A stretch of 64,000 nt of DNA from Oscheius dolichura. Its lineage: Eukaryota > Nematoda > Chromadorea > Rhabditida > Rhabditidae. Shown here piece after piece: positions 29,635-40,953 of the stretch. The stretch covers positions 5,828,001-5,892,000 of the forward strand of contig OW051496.1 of the NCBI GenBank assembly GCA_932521035.1. Direction: 5' to 3'. The notes beneath the pieces are model-generated. The model was not told the DNA's origin, did not search any database, and worked only from the letters and a program-made list of their open reading frames with translations. A program made the position numbers and the translations under genes. Position 1 is the first letter of the stretch. Each line of letters begins with the position of its first letter.

Positions 29635-30087
29635 GCGTCCTCCTCCCCCACCCTCTAATATGTACAGACAGTATTTTGTTCCGAACTTTAGTCATTTCGT
29701 GTGTGGTGAATGAGATCTTCCCTTTTTTGTGTATTTTTGTGTTGACAGTTTCCTTTTGTGGCTCCTCTTGTGTAGTTTTACTTTATTTCCGTTGTTCTCA
29801 TTTACTGGCAGGGGGCGTGTCCCCCCTGTAATATTTCTTGGAATAAATCCTTGCAAAAGTGTCTGCTCCTCCCCAGGTTTTGTATCGGTTCGTGAGTGCG
29901 TGATCTCTGGGGGAGGTGTCCATTCGCCCCACTGTCCCGGATCGAGTGCTCTTCACACCCCGGTCGCCCCGTGTCCATCTGCTCCTATTTGTTTTGGTTT
30001 CGGCGTGACACTACTATTTGAGGTAATTAGCATAATTTCCTGGCTATAAATAACTCTTCGTGACAGCCCAGTCCTTCCGAAGCCCCC

Positions 30088-31568
30088 ATGCACGTCGTCT
30101 GGCTTCTCTCCCTCGTCGGGGCGGTCTCCTCTATCCGCTTCTTCGACAGTTGTCCATCTCGAAGGACATCCATTGGAGGTACCGCTAGTCTCTTTTTTAT
30201 ACAACCCAAAGTATTCAGCTTGTCTGGCTGGGCTGTGTCCTGCCGGGTCGGAATGTATCAATGGCTACTGCTGTAAAATGAAAGTAACACCGGCAGCGAC
30301 CACAGCCACCTCAACAACCACCACGACGACCACCACCACAACTCCTCTGACATCAACAGAAATGGAATCGTCTACGGAGGAAGAGGAAATTGGAAGGTGA
30401 GTCAGTCGAAAGAGGAAGAGCCAGCCTGTTTGAGATACACTTGCAAGAGTGGCCGTCCTGCCATCGGAGAGTGCATCTCGGGCAGTTGCCCCAAGGGATT
30501 CAGATGCGAGGACGACCTCTGCTGCAGCAAGCCACTGCCGCCTGTTACAGTTACGATGATACCAGTTATCAAGGAGATCACAAAGAAGGGTAGGCAGGCG
30601 TATTGACTCTGTAGAGTTTTTTTAGTAACGGGCTCGACGACGCGGATGACCACGGTCATTCCCGAGGCAGAGAGCGAGGAGAACGAGATCGAAAGTATAA
30701 AGAACTCTTTTCTGAAGAAGGGAGGAATCGACGGAGACGTGGGTTGAAAGGGGAGGAGGAGATGAACTGATCTTTAGTCAAACAGTATCGAGACGACGAC
30801 AATCGACGAGGAGGACTACGAGGGGACGGACACCGACGAGATCGCCAGTGCCACTACGACCACCGCTACCAGCAGCACGACACCGACCTCTCCGGGAAGC
30901 ACAACTTCGAGGAGACGGTTTAAGGTGGGAAGAAGGAAGTAGGGAGTAGACGGAGACACCCAGACAAGGAGGCCATTCACCACGACGGCAGAGCCAGAGG
31001 AGGAGGAAAACTGGACAGAGACCATCATGACCGAGACGGTGAGGACGACGACGCCGACCACGACGACAACCATCCTCCCGGAAATAGACACCGGCTGTCC
31101 CGTGGGAGAACCCATCGGAGGTAGATCCCCCGTCTCTTTGTATAGAGACCTATTTCAGAATGCGTCAGCCACCAGTGTCCCGAGGGCCATGCCTGCTTCC
31201 AAAACTCCTGTTGTAAGTCTGTTTCCGCCCTCTTATCAAACAAATTTCAGGTATCCTGACCCCTCAAATAAACTGTACGGATGTCCTGACCGGGTGTATG
31301 CCCCATCTGTGCAACAAGCGGGGGTACAAGGAGTTCATGACCAAGAGTTGCCCCCGCACGTGTGCCCGTTGTCACCTGGTCGACCTGGTGAGTGGCCGAG
31401 GAGAACAGACAAAGTAGAGAGACTGTTCAGGGAGTGGCGGACATTCAGGAGTGCCGGGACCGGAGGTCGGACTGTACCGAGTGGGCGGCCGAGGGATTCT
31501 GCGACAGCACGCTCTACTCGACGAGGCAGAAACTGAAGTTCTGTGGGAAGAGCTGTAAGCTCTGTTGA
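30088..31568 (+). CDS. Secreted multi-module Cys-rich protein with ShKT-like C-terminus and Thr-rich linkers
   Basis: ATG 30088 opens a signal peptide ([20 protein letters not shown]). After a 41 bp intron, CC-type modules follow: [20 protein letters not shown]; then [20 protein letters not shown]; and a third at about 31.1-31.2 kb, [20 protein letters not shown]. They are separated by Thr/Ser/Glu-rich linkers (long runs of Thr near 30310-30350 and 30850-31080) likely to be O-glycosylated. The end has two ShKT-like six-Cys units: [20 protein letters not shown] through CPRTCARC, then [18 protein letters not shown] through CGKSCKLC with stop at 31566-31568. About 400 residues. AATAAA lies at about 31611, inside the 3' end zone of the convergent gene. 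Probably a cuticle or secreted matrix protein; function unknown. Confidence 0.65.
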
Positions 31569-31623
31569 GGGTCGCGGTCTCCGAGTAACTGCTATGCAGT
31601 GTATTTTATGAAATAAAGAATTT

Positions 31624-32399
31624 CTACGAGGAACAGCAGGCAGAGTAGAGATTGGCCGGTTTTTGAGATCGTTGACGGGCCCAGTAGGCGAAACAATAAC
31701 GGCAGCGGACATCCGAGGAGAGCAGCCGGTATGGCAGGCCATCCTGAAGGGAGCATCTCCGCGGAGAACGAGGGACACCGACCTGTGCAGTGGAGTTGTC
31801 GCCGAGCAGCCAGGTGATGGAGTTGGAGTCGCTCTCGATGGCCTCCATCCGGTAGGAAGGCTCCTTCACGGTTCGACGAACCACGAAGATCGGTTCGCGT
31901 AATTCGACAATTGACCCGTTCCGGGGGCCGTACGGATATTGGCCGCCTATCCTCTTGATCTTTTTAATTTGGACTATCTGGAATGGGCTGGTTGGAAGGG
32001 GACAGACATCAGACCAGACCTGGACATCGACCGTCTTCTCGATTCGGCTCTTGTAGACCAACACCCTCCCAATCGACTTGAACAGCTTCTCCGGGTACGG
32101 TGGGACCATCCTCTCCTTCTGGGGGAAGTCTAAAGGAAAGCCCTTTTTATTGAAGAAGGGACGGTACCGATTCGGACAGGTCTCGGAGTGGGAGGAGGGA
32201 AAATGATGTCCCCGTGTCGTATTCGCTTTATTCCAAAGGCATTCCACTCCATATCAAGGAGGGAACTCTCCATTCTACCGTAATCTGAAAGAGTACCCCG
32301 TCATCCGGCGAGTCCCCTACCTAATTCGAGCATTTTAACAGAGATGGCAGATATCGGGGGCTGGAAGAGAAACAGGAGGAGGCAGGGGGAGATTTCCAT
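31624..32399 (-). CDS. Small secreted protein of unknown family
   Basis: ATG 32399 gives MEISPCLLLFLFQPPISAIS, a signal peptide, then VKMLELDYGRMESSLLDMEW after a 36 bp intron. Further 38-39 bp introns join HGDIIFPPPTPRPVRIDFPQ, a mixed beta-like segment (LFKSIGRVLVYKSRIEKTVD; IVQIKKIKRIGGQYPYGPRN) and SYRMEAIESDSNSITWLLGD to a short Cys-containing end, CRYCFAYWARQRSQKPANLY, stop at 31624-31626. About 210 residues with few cysteines. I do not recognise the family. It converges with the preceding Cys-rich gene; the two stop codons are 55 bp apart. Confidence 0.55.
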
Positions 32400-32691
32400 G
32401 TCGAGGAGGATGTCGGTCAGATGTTAGACAACCGGTAAATGCGTCGAGGAAGACGGGATAATTGGCAGTGAATGAGGCCGGTTACGAGACTTTTTCTACG
32501 GGTCAAAGGACAATAATGTGCTTCCTGTCAAAGCTGGGATTAGTTTCCATTTTCCGTTTCCTTTGTGACCGATTCCATGTCGGCAACGGTCCATCTCTTG
32601 TCCGTCAGCTATTCCGTAGAATACACAACTGATTCATCTTCAAAGTACGTTCGTTTATTTAGAGCGGTAATTCTGATCTAGATCCAGTACA

Positions 32692-33232
32692 ATGCAGCCC
32701 CTCCAGCTGACTGATACCACACCGCCACGCTCTCCGAAACCCCAGAAGTCGTGGAACTATGTGCGTACCCCGGTCCGTGCTAAATCGCCTGCTTCGCCAT
32801 CCGCACCCAGTCGCAATACGAGCAATTCAACCACGACGGTCTCCTACAAAGAGGAATACATCTCAGTGAATTGCTTCGTCTACTACGAGGAAAAAGGCAA
32901 ACTGCGTAGGAAGCTGATCATGGCCGAAATGAAGAGTGACACTCTTATCGGAGAGGCAATCCGCCGGTTGGTTTCGTATTGCAGTTCGTTAAAAAAACTG
33001 AGCAAAAACTATGGAAGAGTCTATCGGTCAGCTAACATAATGTACCAGGATTTTCAAGAAGTACATGCTACACAGGATGCAGCTAATCCACTCAGCGCCT
33101 ACAATTCACATTATTTTGCTTTCGACACTACCGGATACGTAGCAAAAGTGGGAACTTCATTTTCCCTTTAAAATTTCAACATTTTAGAAAATTCCGGTGC
33201 GTTTGGAATCCTACCCATTGTGGTGCATGTAA
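32692..33232 (+). CDS. Hypothetical small protein
   Basis: ATG 32692 gives MQPLQLTDTTPPRSPKPQKS, a Pro/Ser-rich, probably unstructured start. A compact domain follows: EEYISVNCFVYYEEKGKLRR and IMAEMKSDTLIGEAIRRLVS. A 30 bp segment (GTCTATCGG to TACCAG near 33018-33048) looks like an intron, as does a 41 bp one after GYVAK near 33149-33189. Removing both leads to IPVRLESYPLWCM and a stop at 33230-33232. AATAAA is near 33274. No family recognised. It lies at the edge of the AT-rich island and converges with the next gene. Confidence 0.5.
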
Positions 33233-33326
33233 CTTAGCTTCGAATGTGATACTTCAATAGTTGTTTAAGATCAAATAAACATTCGAAATGGATTTATCTA
33301 TAAATAGCTGCCTATCAACAATGTTT

Positions 33327-34280
33327 TTATTTCGGTTTGGGGGGCGGATTTGTAAGAAGTGGTGGAACACTCGTTTCGTTGAGCATGTATGATCGATAGT
33401 TATTTCCTAAAAAACATTCGTCTAGGACTATATGCTTCCGATTGCCGATCTATAAAGATACACAAAAACATTATAGCAGAAATATTATGCTCACTTGGAC
33501 ATTTCCAAATAGTGCGCTTAGCATAAAGCTTTGTATGTGTTTGTTTTCATCGTAATAAAACGCACTTGTAGTATCTTTATGAAACTTTGCCTAAAAACAC
33601 AGTAAACGGGCAGAGAACTGCTTACCTGCTCCTGACCTACAAGAAATTTTGGTCTAATAGCAATATACTCGTCTATCTTCGTTCTATTCTGATATATTCT
33701 GAAAGATAGCCATGTAGTCTTTGTAGGATCAATGCTTACCTCAATATACGTATGCTATGTATTCTTAACAAAAAAATAATACTTGTAATAACTCCTAATA
33801 TCGGAAAAATAATGAAATATCCTAACTACAACCAAACTATAATTATAAACTGTATTAACTTACATCTTTAAAATCCCGTCTTAGCCTACGAGAAAACGAG
33901 AATCTTTCTTGTTCTTTCCTTATTATAATATCTACTGCCATCACAACGGCGCCTATAATTGAAGGAGGAACACAGAGAGAAAAATAGGCAAATATTCTAG
34001 AAGCATCTGAAAAGCACAAGTAAAACTTTCCACAAGAAAACAAACTTAAATCTCTGTGTATAAGCTTCCATTCTTGTGGCGATATATTGTCCCATTTATA
34101 TGCTCGCGCAACCAAATCTTTGTCGAAGTTTTCTTTTTCTCCCTGTAAAATTTGTATAAAAAGAAAATACAACCATACAGCATATACAAATTCTCGAATT
34201 CTTGTGAATATCGAATCCTTTCTTGGCGCAGATGTAGATATTGAACGTCGAAACAGTAACAATGGTATCCGGGAGATCAT
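33327..34280 (-). CDS. Probable mitochondrial membrane protein, family unknown
   Basis: ATG 34280 gives MISRIPLLLFRRSISTSAPR, a strong mitochondrial presequence with an (S)TSAP processing-like site. Splicing, including a 27 bp intron (gtggaaag...ttttcag near 34010-34036), yields KENFDKDLVARAYKWDNISP, then a hydrophobic segment IFAYFSLCVPPSIIGAVVMA and a basic stretch RKEQERFSFSRRLRRDFKDV. Later exons give RQIDEYIAIRPKFLVGQEQ, TTSAFYYDENKHIQSFMLSA, LFGNVQIGNRKHIVLDECFL and a Pro-rich end TSVPPLLTNPPPKPK with stop at 33327-33329. About 230 residues. One transmembrane segment and the basic flank suggest the inner membrane. A TMEM223/TMEM186-like role is possible but unproven. Confidence 0.55.
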
Positions 34281-34336
34281 AGGAATTTGTTCTTACCTAT
34301 TCAGTGAGATATAGTCTGCCAAGAGAAAAGACGGGC

Positions 34337-34774
34337 ACTATTGAACTTAAGGTGGCCCACTTTTTTTTCTTATTTTCTAGGGTATTCGACCATGCTGAGT
34401 ATTGTAGTGATCTATTTTTGATATAGAGGCATATTTCGTACTGTTCCTTTGGCTAACCACGTGGGGCTACCGTCCCTCACACCTCCCGGACGTGGACCAT
34501 CGCCTTGCACGGGAAAGGAGACAACAATCCACCCTTGAACTTTCCTCACATGGAAAACAGCACCGAACGAGTAAAAACGCTTTTACTAAGCCTAAGGCTG
34601 CCTCCGGCAGGGAAATTGGGGAGAATTATATTCGTCCGGTATATAGGCAATGGTTGGGGTGAAATATAATTTTAAATATGCCTCTATATAAAAAATACAT
34701 ATCATTACAATACTCAGCATGGTCGAATACCTCGGAAAATAAGAAAAAAAGTGGGCCACCTCAACTTCAATAGT
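34337..34774. mobile_element. MITE with about 100 bp terminal inverted repeats
   Basis: The left arm begins ACTATTGAACTTAAGGTGGC and continues through CTTATTTTCTAGGGTATTCG, CATGCTGAGTATTGTA and ATATAGAGGCAT. The right arm (34680-34774) is its reverse complement with few mismatches and ends CACCTCAACTTCAATAGT. Total 438 bp with about a 230 bp GC-richer centre. No reading frame resembles a transposase. Confidence 0.8.
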
Positions 34775-34775
34775 A

Positions 34776-34910
34776 TATAGTCCATTTCCAACGGATATTC
34801 CTCGGATAAACCTCTCCGCTACGGGACCAGGAAGCTTTCTAACATGGTCCCGTAGCGGAGACGCGCCGCCAAATTTGAATCCGTGGAATATCCGTTGGAA
34901 ATGGACTATA
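34776..34910. repeat. Palindromic repeat with two nested inverted pairs
   Basis: Outer arms TATAGTCCATTTCCAACGGA (34776 on) and the exact reverse complement ending at 34910. An inner pair, CTCCGCTACGGGACCA (34814-34829) and its reverse complement (34845-34860), has a 15 base loop. It abuts the preceding MITE. It could be a small foldback element. Confidence 0.75.
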
Positions 34911-35807
34911 CCAAAAGACGATATTCAAAGGTCTCAAATTTAGCTGCGGGTCGAACTTACAAGCAAATTTTTCTTCTTGGCGGCCGAAAAATTCGCTGTC
35001 ACCGCGCCCTGCCGCTAGGATTTTAGACCTTTGACTGTCGTCTTTTTTCTTGACACACCACAGCTCGCCGTCGTAGAGCAAAAGCGGGCACCACAGTTTT
35101 CCCGCCACTTGAAAATTAAAATTAACTATTGAACCTTGCGTCGATGAAACTGAAAAATCTAGACATTTTCATAGTTTTCTGATACTTGCAAAAGATCCAG
35201 CATGGTCACAAAGAAAAGCTATTTATTCAACCTATTTATATCAAGACCTCACGTCGTATCTCCAAAGAATTATGCGGAATAGTCCTCATTCTTCTGGATA
35301 TTTTAAGCATAAAAATACCAGAAAATAATGAGGTGCCCATATAGTTTTCATCGATGCAAAGTATTTCTTGCATATTTTTGACCAGCGCGATGCTTACGAG
35401 CCCGTAATGTGCGCAACCAAAAATTCGTCTGCGATTTTCAAGAATTTTTCTTTCGTGATGCTGACATACGATCTGTCTGATTTTTACTGCAATGTACTAA
35501 ATACATTGAGAGAAGCATTTTGACACCAAAGCTGACATGTATCTCGTCAAAAATCTTATTGTGCTCTCAAAAGGGGATTTCCAGAATAAAATTCGCAGAT
35601 AATTCATATCTTCTCAATTCGGTGTTATTTTACGTTTTTCTCTTTTTTTAAATAGTGTTTTGATTTGTTTGGGGTCGATAAAACCGAATAACACATCAAA
35701 AACACATGAAAATGAGTAGAAACGTATATATTAAAAACTGGCATGTCGTCGCTGCGGGACCATTTTAGCCATTTTAGACCTTTGAGGCCCGCCTCGGCCG
35801 AGAGTGT
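34911..35807. other. AT-rich DNA without a supported gene
   Basis: Short open frames occur, for example one with LWCPLLLYDGELWCVKKKDD at 34.9-35.1 kb, but none has a usable splice structure or a recognisable domain. A CACAGCTCGCCG sequence near 35058 is a lone end of the TIR family seen at both 1.2 and 35.8 kb, and TTTTAGACCTTTGA recurs at about 35023 and 35769. Confidence 0.4.
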
Positions 35808-36221
35808 CACAGCTCGCTTTGCAATGGAGCGGGCGGCAGTTAGCAATGGAGCGTGCGCCACTTTTCAATACAAACTATTTACATCTCTTTCTTGGAAATG
35901 GCATATTTCTAAATTCATATTTTCTTCTGTAAAATATGGCAAATAATGGGTAGATGTCACAGCAATTCTTTCAGCTTATGGCATCAAGGTTTAGATAGGA
36001 AGCCAATACGATAAAGACGAGTATACATGCAAATAGGCTGAAAGAATTGCTGTGATATCTACATATTATTTGCAATATTTGCAGAAAAAATTGCGAATTT
36101 AGAACATGTCAGTTCTGAGAAAGAGATGTAAATAGAAACGGCATTTTTGCTTGATGGGCAGTAAATATGACCCAGCGAGCGCGTCGCCCTTTATTTCCAA
36201 GTGCCGGGTTCGGCGAGCTGT
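35808..36221. mobile_element. Non-autonomous TIR DNA transposon, copy 2 (uninterrupted)
   Basis: 414 bp, starting CACAGCTCGCTTTGCAATGG and ending CCGGGTTCGGCGAGCTGT. It is nearly identical to the outer sequence at 1184-2378 and keeps the empty site GGCATTTTTGCTTG near 36151 where the other copy carries an insertion. The internal inverted arms around AGCAATTCTTTCAGC are present. Confidence 0.8.
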
Positions 36222-36622
36222 CGACAGACTATACGTAACAGGTGGACATTGAAGTAAATTTTTGAGACTAACAAGAATACGAGCAATAGTATGCTTGAGG
36301 TGATGTCAATAATTTATCACTAAAAATCTATGATAGCTATACATCTAGAGGAGATCAACACGTAAGTGAAACCAATCACAGTGACCGAACCCATAATAAG
36401 CACAAAACAAACTGGCATTATGCAAAAAAAAAGAAATGCTATTGGTACAAAGGCAAGAGATATGAAACCAACCCGCAAAAGGCAAGACGAACTAGAAAAA
36501 TGGACTAGGTTTGGACCAGAATGCAAAGAAATTTGAAAATAACAACTATAAGAGCTAGACCACAATCATAGCTCCCCAATTGGCTAGCTTCTTTGACTGT
36601 CCTTTCTTCTTGAACCAGTCTT

Positions 36623-38976
36623 TCATTTCTTGTGAATGTGGATCACATCTTCCGGTATATCTAAAATTTCCAGATAAGCTGCTCTAACACTCTCACTAAA
36701 TAACGAAAAGTAGCGAAGCACACGGAATTCGATCAAACGGAAACTTTTTGTTATCAACTTTTTAGCGCCGGGAAGTCTGAGTATTGAGAAAAATGTCAGA
36801 CTATGGAGAACTTAGAAAAAAACCATACATTTGAAACGTTTGCAGCAAACCATCAAACATAAAGGCAATATTCAAAGTTTACATTTTACCTTGAATGAAG
36901 TGTAAAAATCCAATACCCCATTTCTATACTGAAATTTTTGCTATTTGTTTAGGCGTATACTTATTCGGTTGCTGGAAAATCGAAACATAAAACTTACTTG
37001 GTCGGCTTGCAATAAACAGTGGCAAACTCCAAGTAGCGGACCATAGCGTCCCAGTCTTTGTTATAGGCAAAGGAAGATATATCGTCTATGTTCAATTCAG
37101 ATGGAATTAGATATATTCGGCAGCTCTTATGCATAACGGGTACAATACTTTGGTATGCTGTACGTGGCATTCCTCCCTGAAATTGGTCGCATATTGGGAC
37201 AGTTGGGTAGTCTGCTTACTCGCACATCTGACATTATTCCAATGTGTTTTGCAAGATTCATCCACTGGCGCATGCCGTTGAAGATGATTCTACAAACATA
37301 AAATGTTCGATAGCTGTGAACTCACTTATAGGAATTTTGCGGATCGAAGTTGAAAGACTTGAAGTCATCAAAGGGGATTTCCCGGGACTCCTTCAAAACA
37401 TTCGACATTTCCTCATCAAAACTGCAATAAGTCAGGTGCAGGCAATTTTGTTTGCATACTTTTTCTTGAGTAAAGGCTCAACAGGGACAAGTGAGAAGTC
37501 AACAGGTTCCTTGTTATGTTTGATATTGTTCAAGAAACTTTTGAACAAGCCCCCGCTAGTTCCCTTACCAGCCACCGCCATATTGTGAGATGTTCGTGGG
37601 ATTTCAGGACGGATGCAGCTGCGGTTTTTTCGAATCTGAATGGGCATTGGATTAATGAAAAGGGGCAGCTGACATCTGGTTTACGTAGCCAGTCATCCCA
37701 ATAACTTTCGGGCCATTGTGGCGATAGCTCCTCCCAAATCTCCCGTGAAAGCATCCAACCTAAACATGATAAATAACCCAGTAATTTCTAGAAAATTTGA
37801 ATATGAGCAAGAAATTTACTTTCAATACTCCAAGGGTGAAAGAAGCGTTTATGCTAGAGTTCTAGGACGCGGAAAAGAGTTTTTAACGAAGGGAAAAGAC
37901 AATAAACAGTGGGAAGTGGGCGGAATCTAATCACGCGGGATATAAAAGCAGGAAAGGAAAACCATTTATCCCTTTGTGGCTGCAGAGTGTGACCCGCTGT
38001 ATTTCTCCAAATATCTATACCTACCTAAACCAGGAAAGAAATCTGTTCGCCATATTCTTGCATTTTCTGTCGTGTCAATGAGGCTTGGAATTCCGTTATC
38101 GTTCCAAGCTGAAGCACACCTGTATCGATTTTTAGTACAAAAGTCAATATATATTGCCTACATCAGTGTTGAATCGGCACTAAGAACTTTTTTTGCCCAA
38201 GCGAAATAGGAGAAGAAGTCGAGAGACAAGTCTAGATCGTCTAAAAGGTTGCTAATGTTTTCTGAATGTGAAATCCAAACCTTCTGTTATAATGACGTAA
38301 TCATACTTATTCTCTCTAAACATTTTATCTAACGCCCATTTGTAATGTGCTGCAATGTACTGGTAGGTTTTGGAGCGTACTGTTTGCTCCCTTTCGTGCT
38401 TAAAATTGTTGATAGGAGAGAAAGAACTGCTAGCCTACCCTCCAAAATTGGATATTATTTTTCGCTGCTTGAGAAAGAACAGTCCGTTTTACCTCTTGAT
38501 TATTCCCGTCTTGCGACACGGTAATTGGAAATTGCTGTGGGGAAGGGCGCATCCTAAAAATCAAGTAAAGGTAAAAACATTCAAAGAAAATATTGAAACT
38601 TACTCTACTAACTGTTTCAAATGATTCCTAATAGCAGCCGGGCGTGAGGCACAAATAACAAGGACACCCGCTATTGTTTCATTGCTCTGAAAAAGATATA
38701 TCGGCGGATTAGAACTGCTCACTTGGAAGCTGTTAGGCGAAAATGTTGCTAATGTTTGCGATATTGCTAGAACACGGCTACCCGATTGGATTATAGTGAT
38801 GTTTGTATCCTAAACACGTGTTGAAACAAAAGTCGGCTTACCGGCGATGAAAACCAGTAAACGTAAAGCGTAGCAAGAAACAAAGCACATAAAACTATAA
38901 GAGTTAGTTCTTTCCCTTTAGGCCGTAACATAGGGTAGATTAAATATCGGCGGGCTTTCACTATGCAGTCGCCCAT
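36623..38976 (-). CDS. MGAT1: Alpha-1,3-mannosyl-glycoprotein 2-beta-N-acetylglucosaminyltransferase (GnT-I)
   Basis: ATG 38976 gives a short cytoplasmic tail (MGDCIVKARRYLIYPMLRPK) and a signal anchor (LTLIVLCALFLATLYVYW), the Golgi type II layout. The catalytic domain follows: AGVLVICASRPAAIRNHLKQ; QFPITVSQDGNNQE; IAAHYKWALDKMF; VIITEDDLDLSLDFFSYF with the metal-binding EDD; SAWNDNG; RTDFFPGLGWMLSREIWEEL; WPESYWDDWLRKPDV; and RPEIPRTSHNMA. It adds GlcNAc to Man5 N-glycans, the gateway to complex and hybrid chains. Most introns are 30-50 bp, but one after FFPGLG (37760-38024) is 265 bp. After PSELNIDDISSFAYNKDWD, where vertebrate GnT-I ends, the frame can be extended through two more exons to DIPEDVIHIHKK at 36623. 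That extension is tentative. Confidence 0.88.
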
Positions 38977-40953
38977 CCTGCTGGCCCTAAAAATCGGAGA
39001 TAAGATCTCTGCTCAGATGTTTGTCGCTTTTCAGACCAGCTGAAATATGATAAAAATATTAGGGGAGCCGTTCATTTTGTTGAAGGTTCACGAAATATAA
39101 TATATAGAAGTACCAGAAAAAGAGTAAATTTAAAAATTTGAATAAAACACCGTATCTTTCAGTAAAAATTGATACAAAGTGAGTACGCGAATGCGTATTT
39201 CTAATTTTTAGGGCCTTTGAGGACCATTGAGGGCCAACTAGTTAACTGTGTGGATAACGAGTTTTCCAGACCAAATTGCTGAAACTGACCAGTAGGTCTT
39301 CTCGTCGACATCAGAGATCATGGCTTGAGGGGAAATCCCGCCTGAAAGTAGTGGACTGACATGAAAACCAGAACGGTGAGGTAATAACAAAAGGAGTCAT
39401 AGCTTGAAAAGTGAGAATTAGCCTTGGAACAACGAGAATGTGAGCAGGTAAGGAGCCGGCCACGAGAAAGAACATTAATTGAGTCGGACAATGTAGTTAG
39501 GTGCATTGAATAGCGTGAAAATTAGATGGTCGGCAATTACGGCGAAATGTGATACACGACTCAATCGAGTTTATCTGCCATTCTAAGGTCTACGAAGAGG
39601 AGAGAGACGTCTTTTTGAGTAGTCAACAGGAAATTAAATGCTGCGAGAGATTGATTTCTTTGAATCAGTTTGAACCGTGAGAAACCTGCTCGATGAGCGA
39701 TCCAAATAGCAGCAGCTGCCGTCAAATAAGAAGGATAATTAGAGACTGGGCGGTCGGCTTACGGGCAGACCGATACAAGGAAGAAATCTTACAAGATAGG
39801 AGAGGAATCGCTTTTTGACGCTGGAGTCTGACGGGGATCGTTACCAGGGCCACAAAAGTGAGGGAGTGAATATTCTATGGCGAGGGAGTGACTCGTATTC
39901 ATTTGGGATGGGACAGATGGCCGCGGGTATCAAAGGGAAACCCTTATTAAGTATGTAAACGGCCAGCACGGATCAATAGACACCAACAAGCGGGAACTGT
40001 TGGAGTTTATTCGAGGAAGAGCCGGCTAATAGGGGATTATAGCCATATTCAGGAGGGATCTGTCGCGGGTAGGATCAGCCGTCTGGGAGGATTCTATGAA
40101 TAAATCAAGGGGAAGGAGTTACGGCTGCAGCAAATTCGAGACTTCCACTTCTGATATCGGCCGGCGGCGGCGATAAACAAATTAAACCTGGCAGGGAGCG
40201 ACTTATCCTCAGTTCTTTGAAAAAACTTTGGATACAGTCAGAACGACAGACAGGTTCATCTTTTTTATAAAAATATCAACACTAATCTTGATATTTTCGA
40301 GAATACAGCATGTTGATGTATCCATTCCAGGCGGCGCAATTTGGAGGAGAACTAGCCACTCCAGCCGGTGGTTGACATCTCCAATATGCATCTCTTCCAA
40401 GCAAAATCCCTCTCGTTCCTTCCACATAAATGTTTAAGATGTTTCATGACACCGTTCTCGAGAGTCGGTATTGGAGGGGGACGACAGAGTGACTTTCTCC
40501 CGCATTTATGAATAACATGTGATTATCTCGCCTCTTCAGATGAATCTTCTCTCCTCCTCGTCACCGGCCATCAGTTCCAGATGTCGCCCATCCCCTGGAT
40601 TCCTTCTCTTCCTCCTCCGGCTAATTTCCCCGCTACCTAACAAATTAGATGGCTGAAGCCCCCGTCTAATGGTATTTCCCCGTTCAAAAAGTAGCTGCCC
40701 TCTTCCGGCAACCCACGTCGTCGGTAATTCGAAGCCGCGCTCCGGGGGTGTTCATTTGTGTCATCCCCTCTCTACTCCGATCCGTTATTTTGAGTGTGTG
40801 AAAGTTTGCTGCCCAAGAGGGGATTACCCCGGCCCTCTTCTCATGCGCCCCTCTCCGCTTTCCTCGAAACATGTTCTCTGTTCTTTTTTTTGGAGGCAAA
40901 TGGCCTCGTTTGATTGCATTTACCATTTATACCCACTACATTTTAGTCCGATA
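38977..40953. other. Intergenic DNA, no supported gene
   Basis: Almost 2 kb between divergent MGAT1 and the chemoreceptor. Composition shifts from AT-rich near 39 kb to mixed. The longest frames (40209-40427 minus; 40669-40953 plus) show no domain or splice support. Promoters of both neighbours are expected here. Confidence 0.4.

Noticed and set aside
30300-31080. ACC/ACG-rich tracts as a microsatellite or CRISPR-like array
   Set aside because: They are Thr codons in the linkers of a secreted protein and keep its frame; units are irregular.
34839-35108. 89-codon minus-strand frame in the AT-rich island
   Set aside because: Overlaps a palindromic repeat and shows no conserved domain; probably chance coding in repeat DNA.
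40209-40427. Minus-strand frame MWKEREGFCLEEMHIGDVNH as a gene upstream of the chemoreceptor
   Set aside because: No start context, no domain and no further exons that join in frame.
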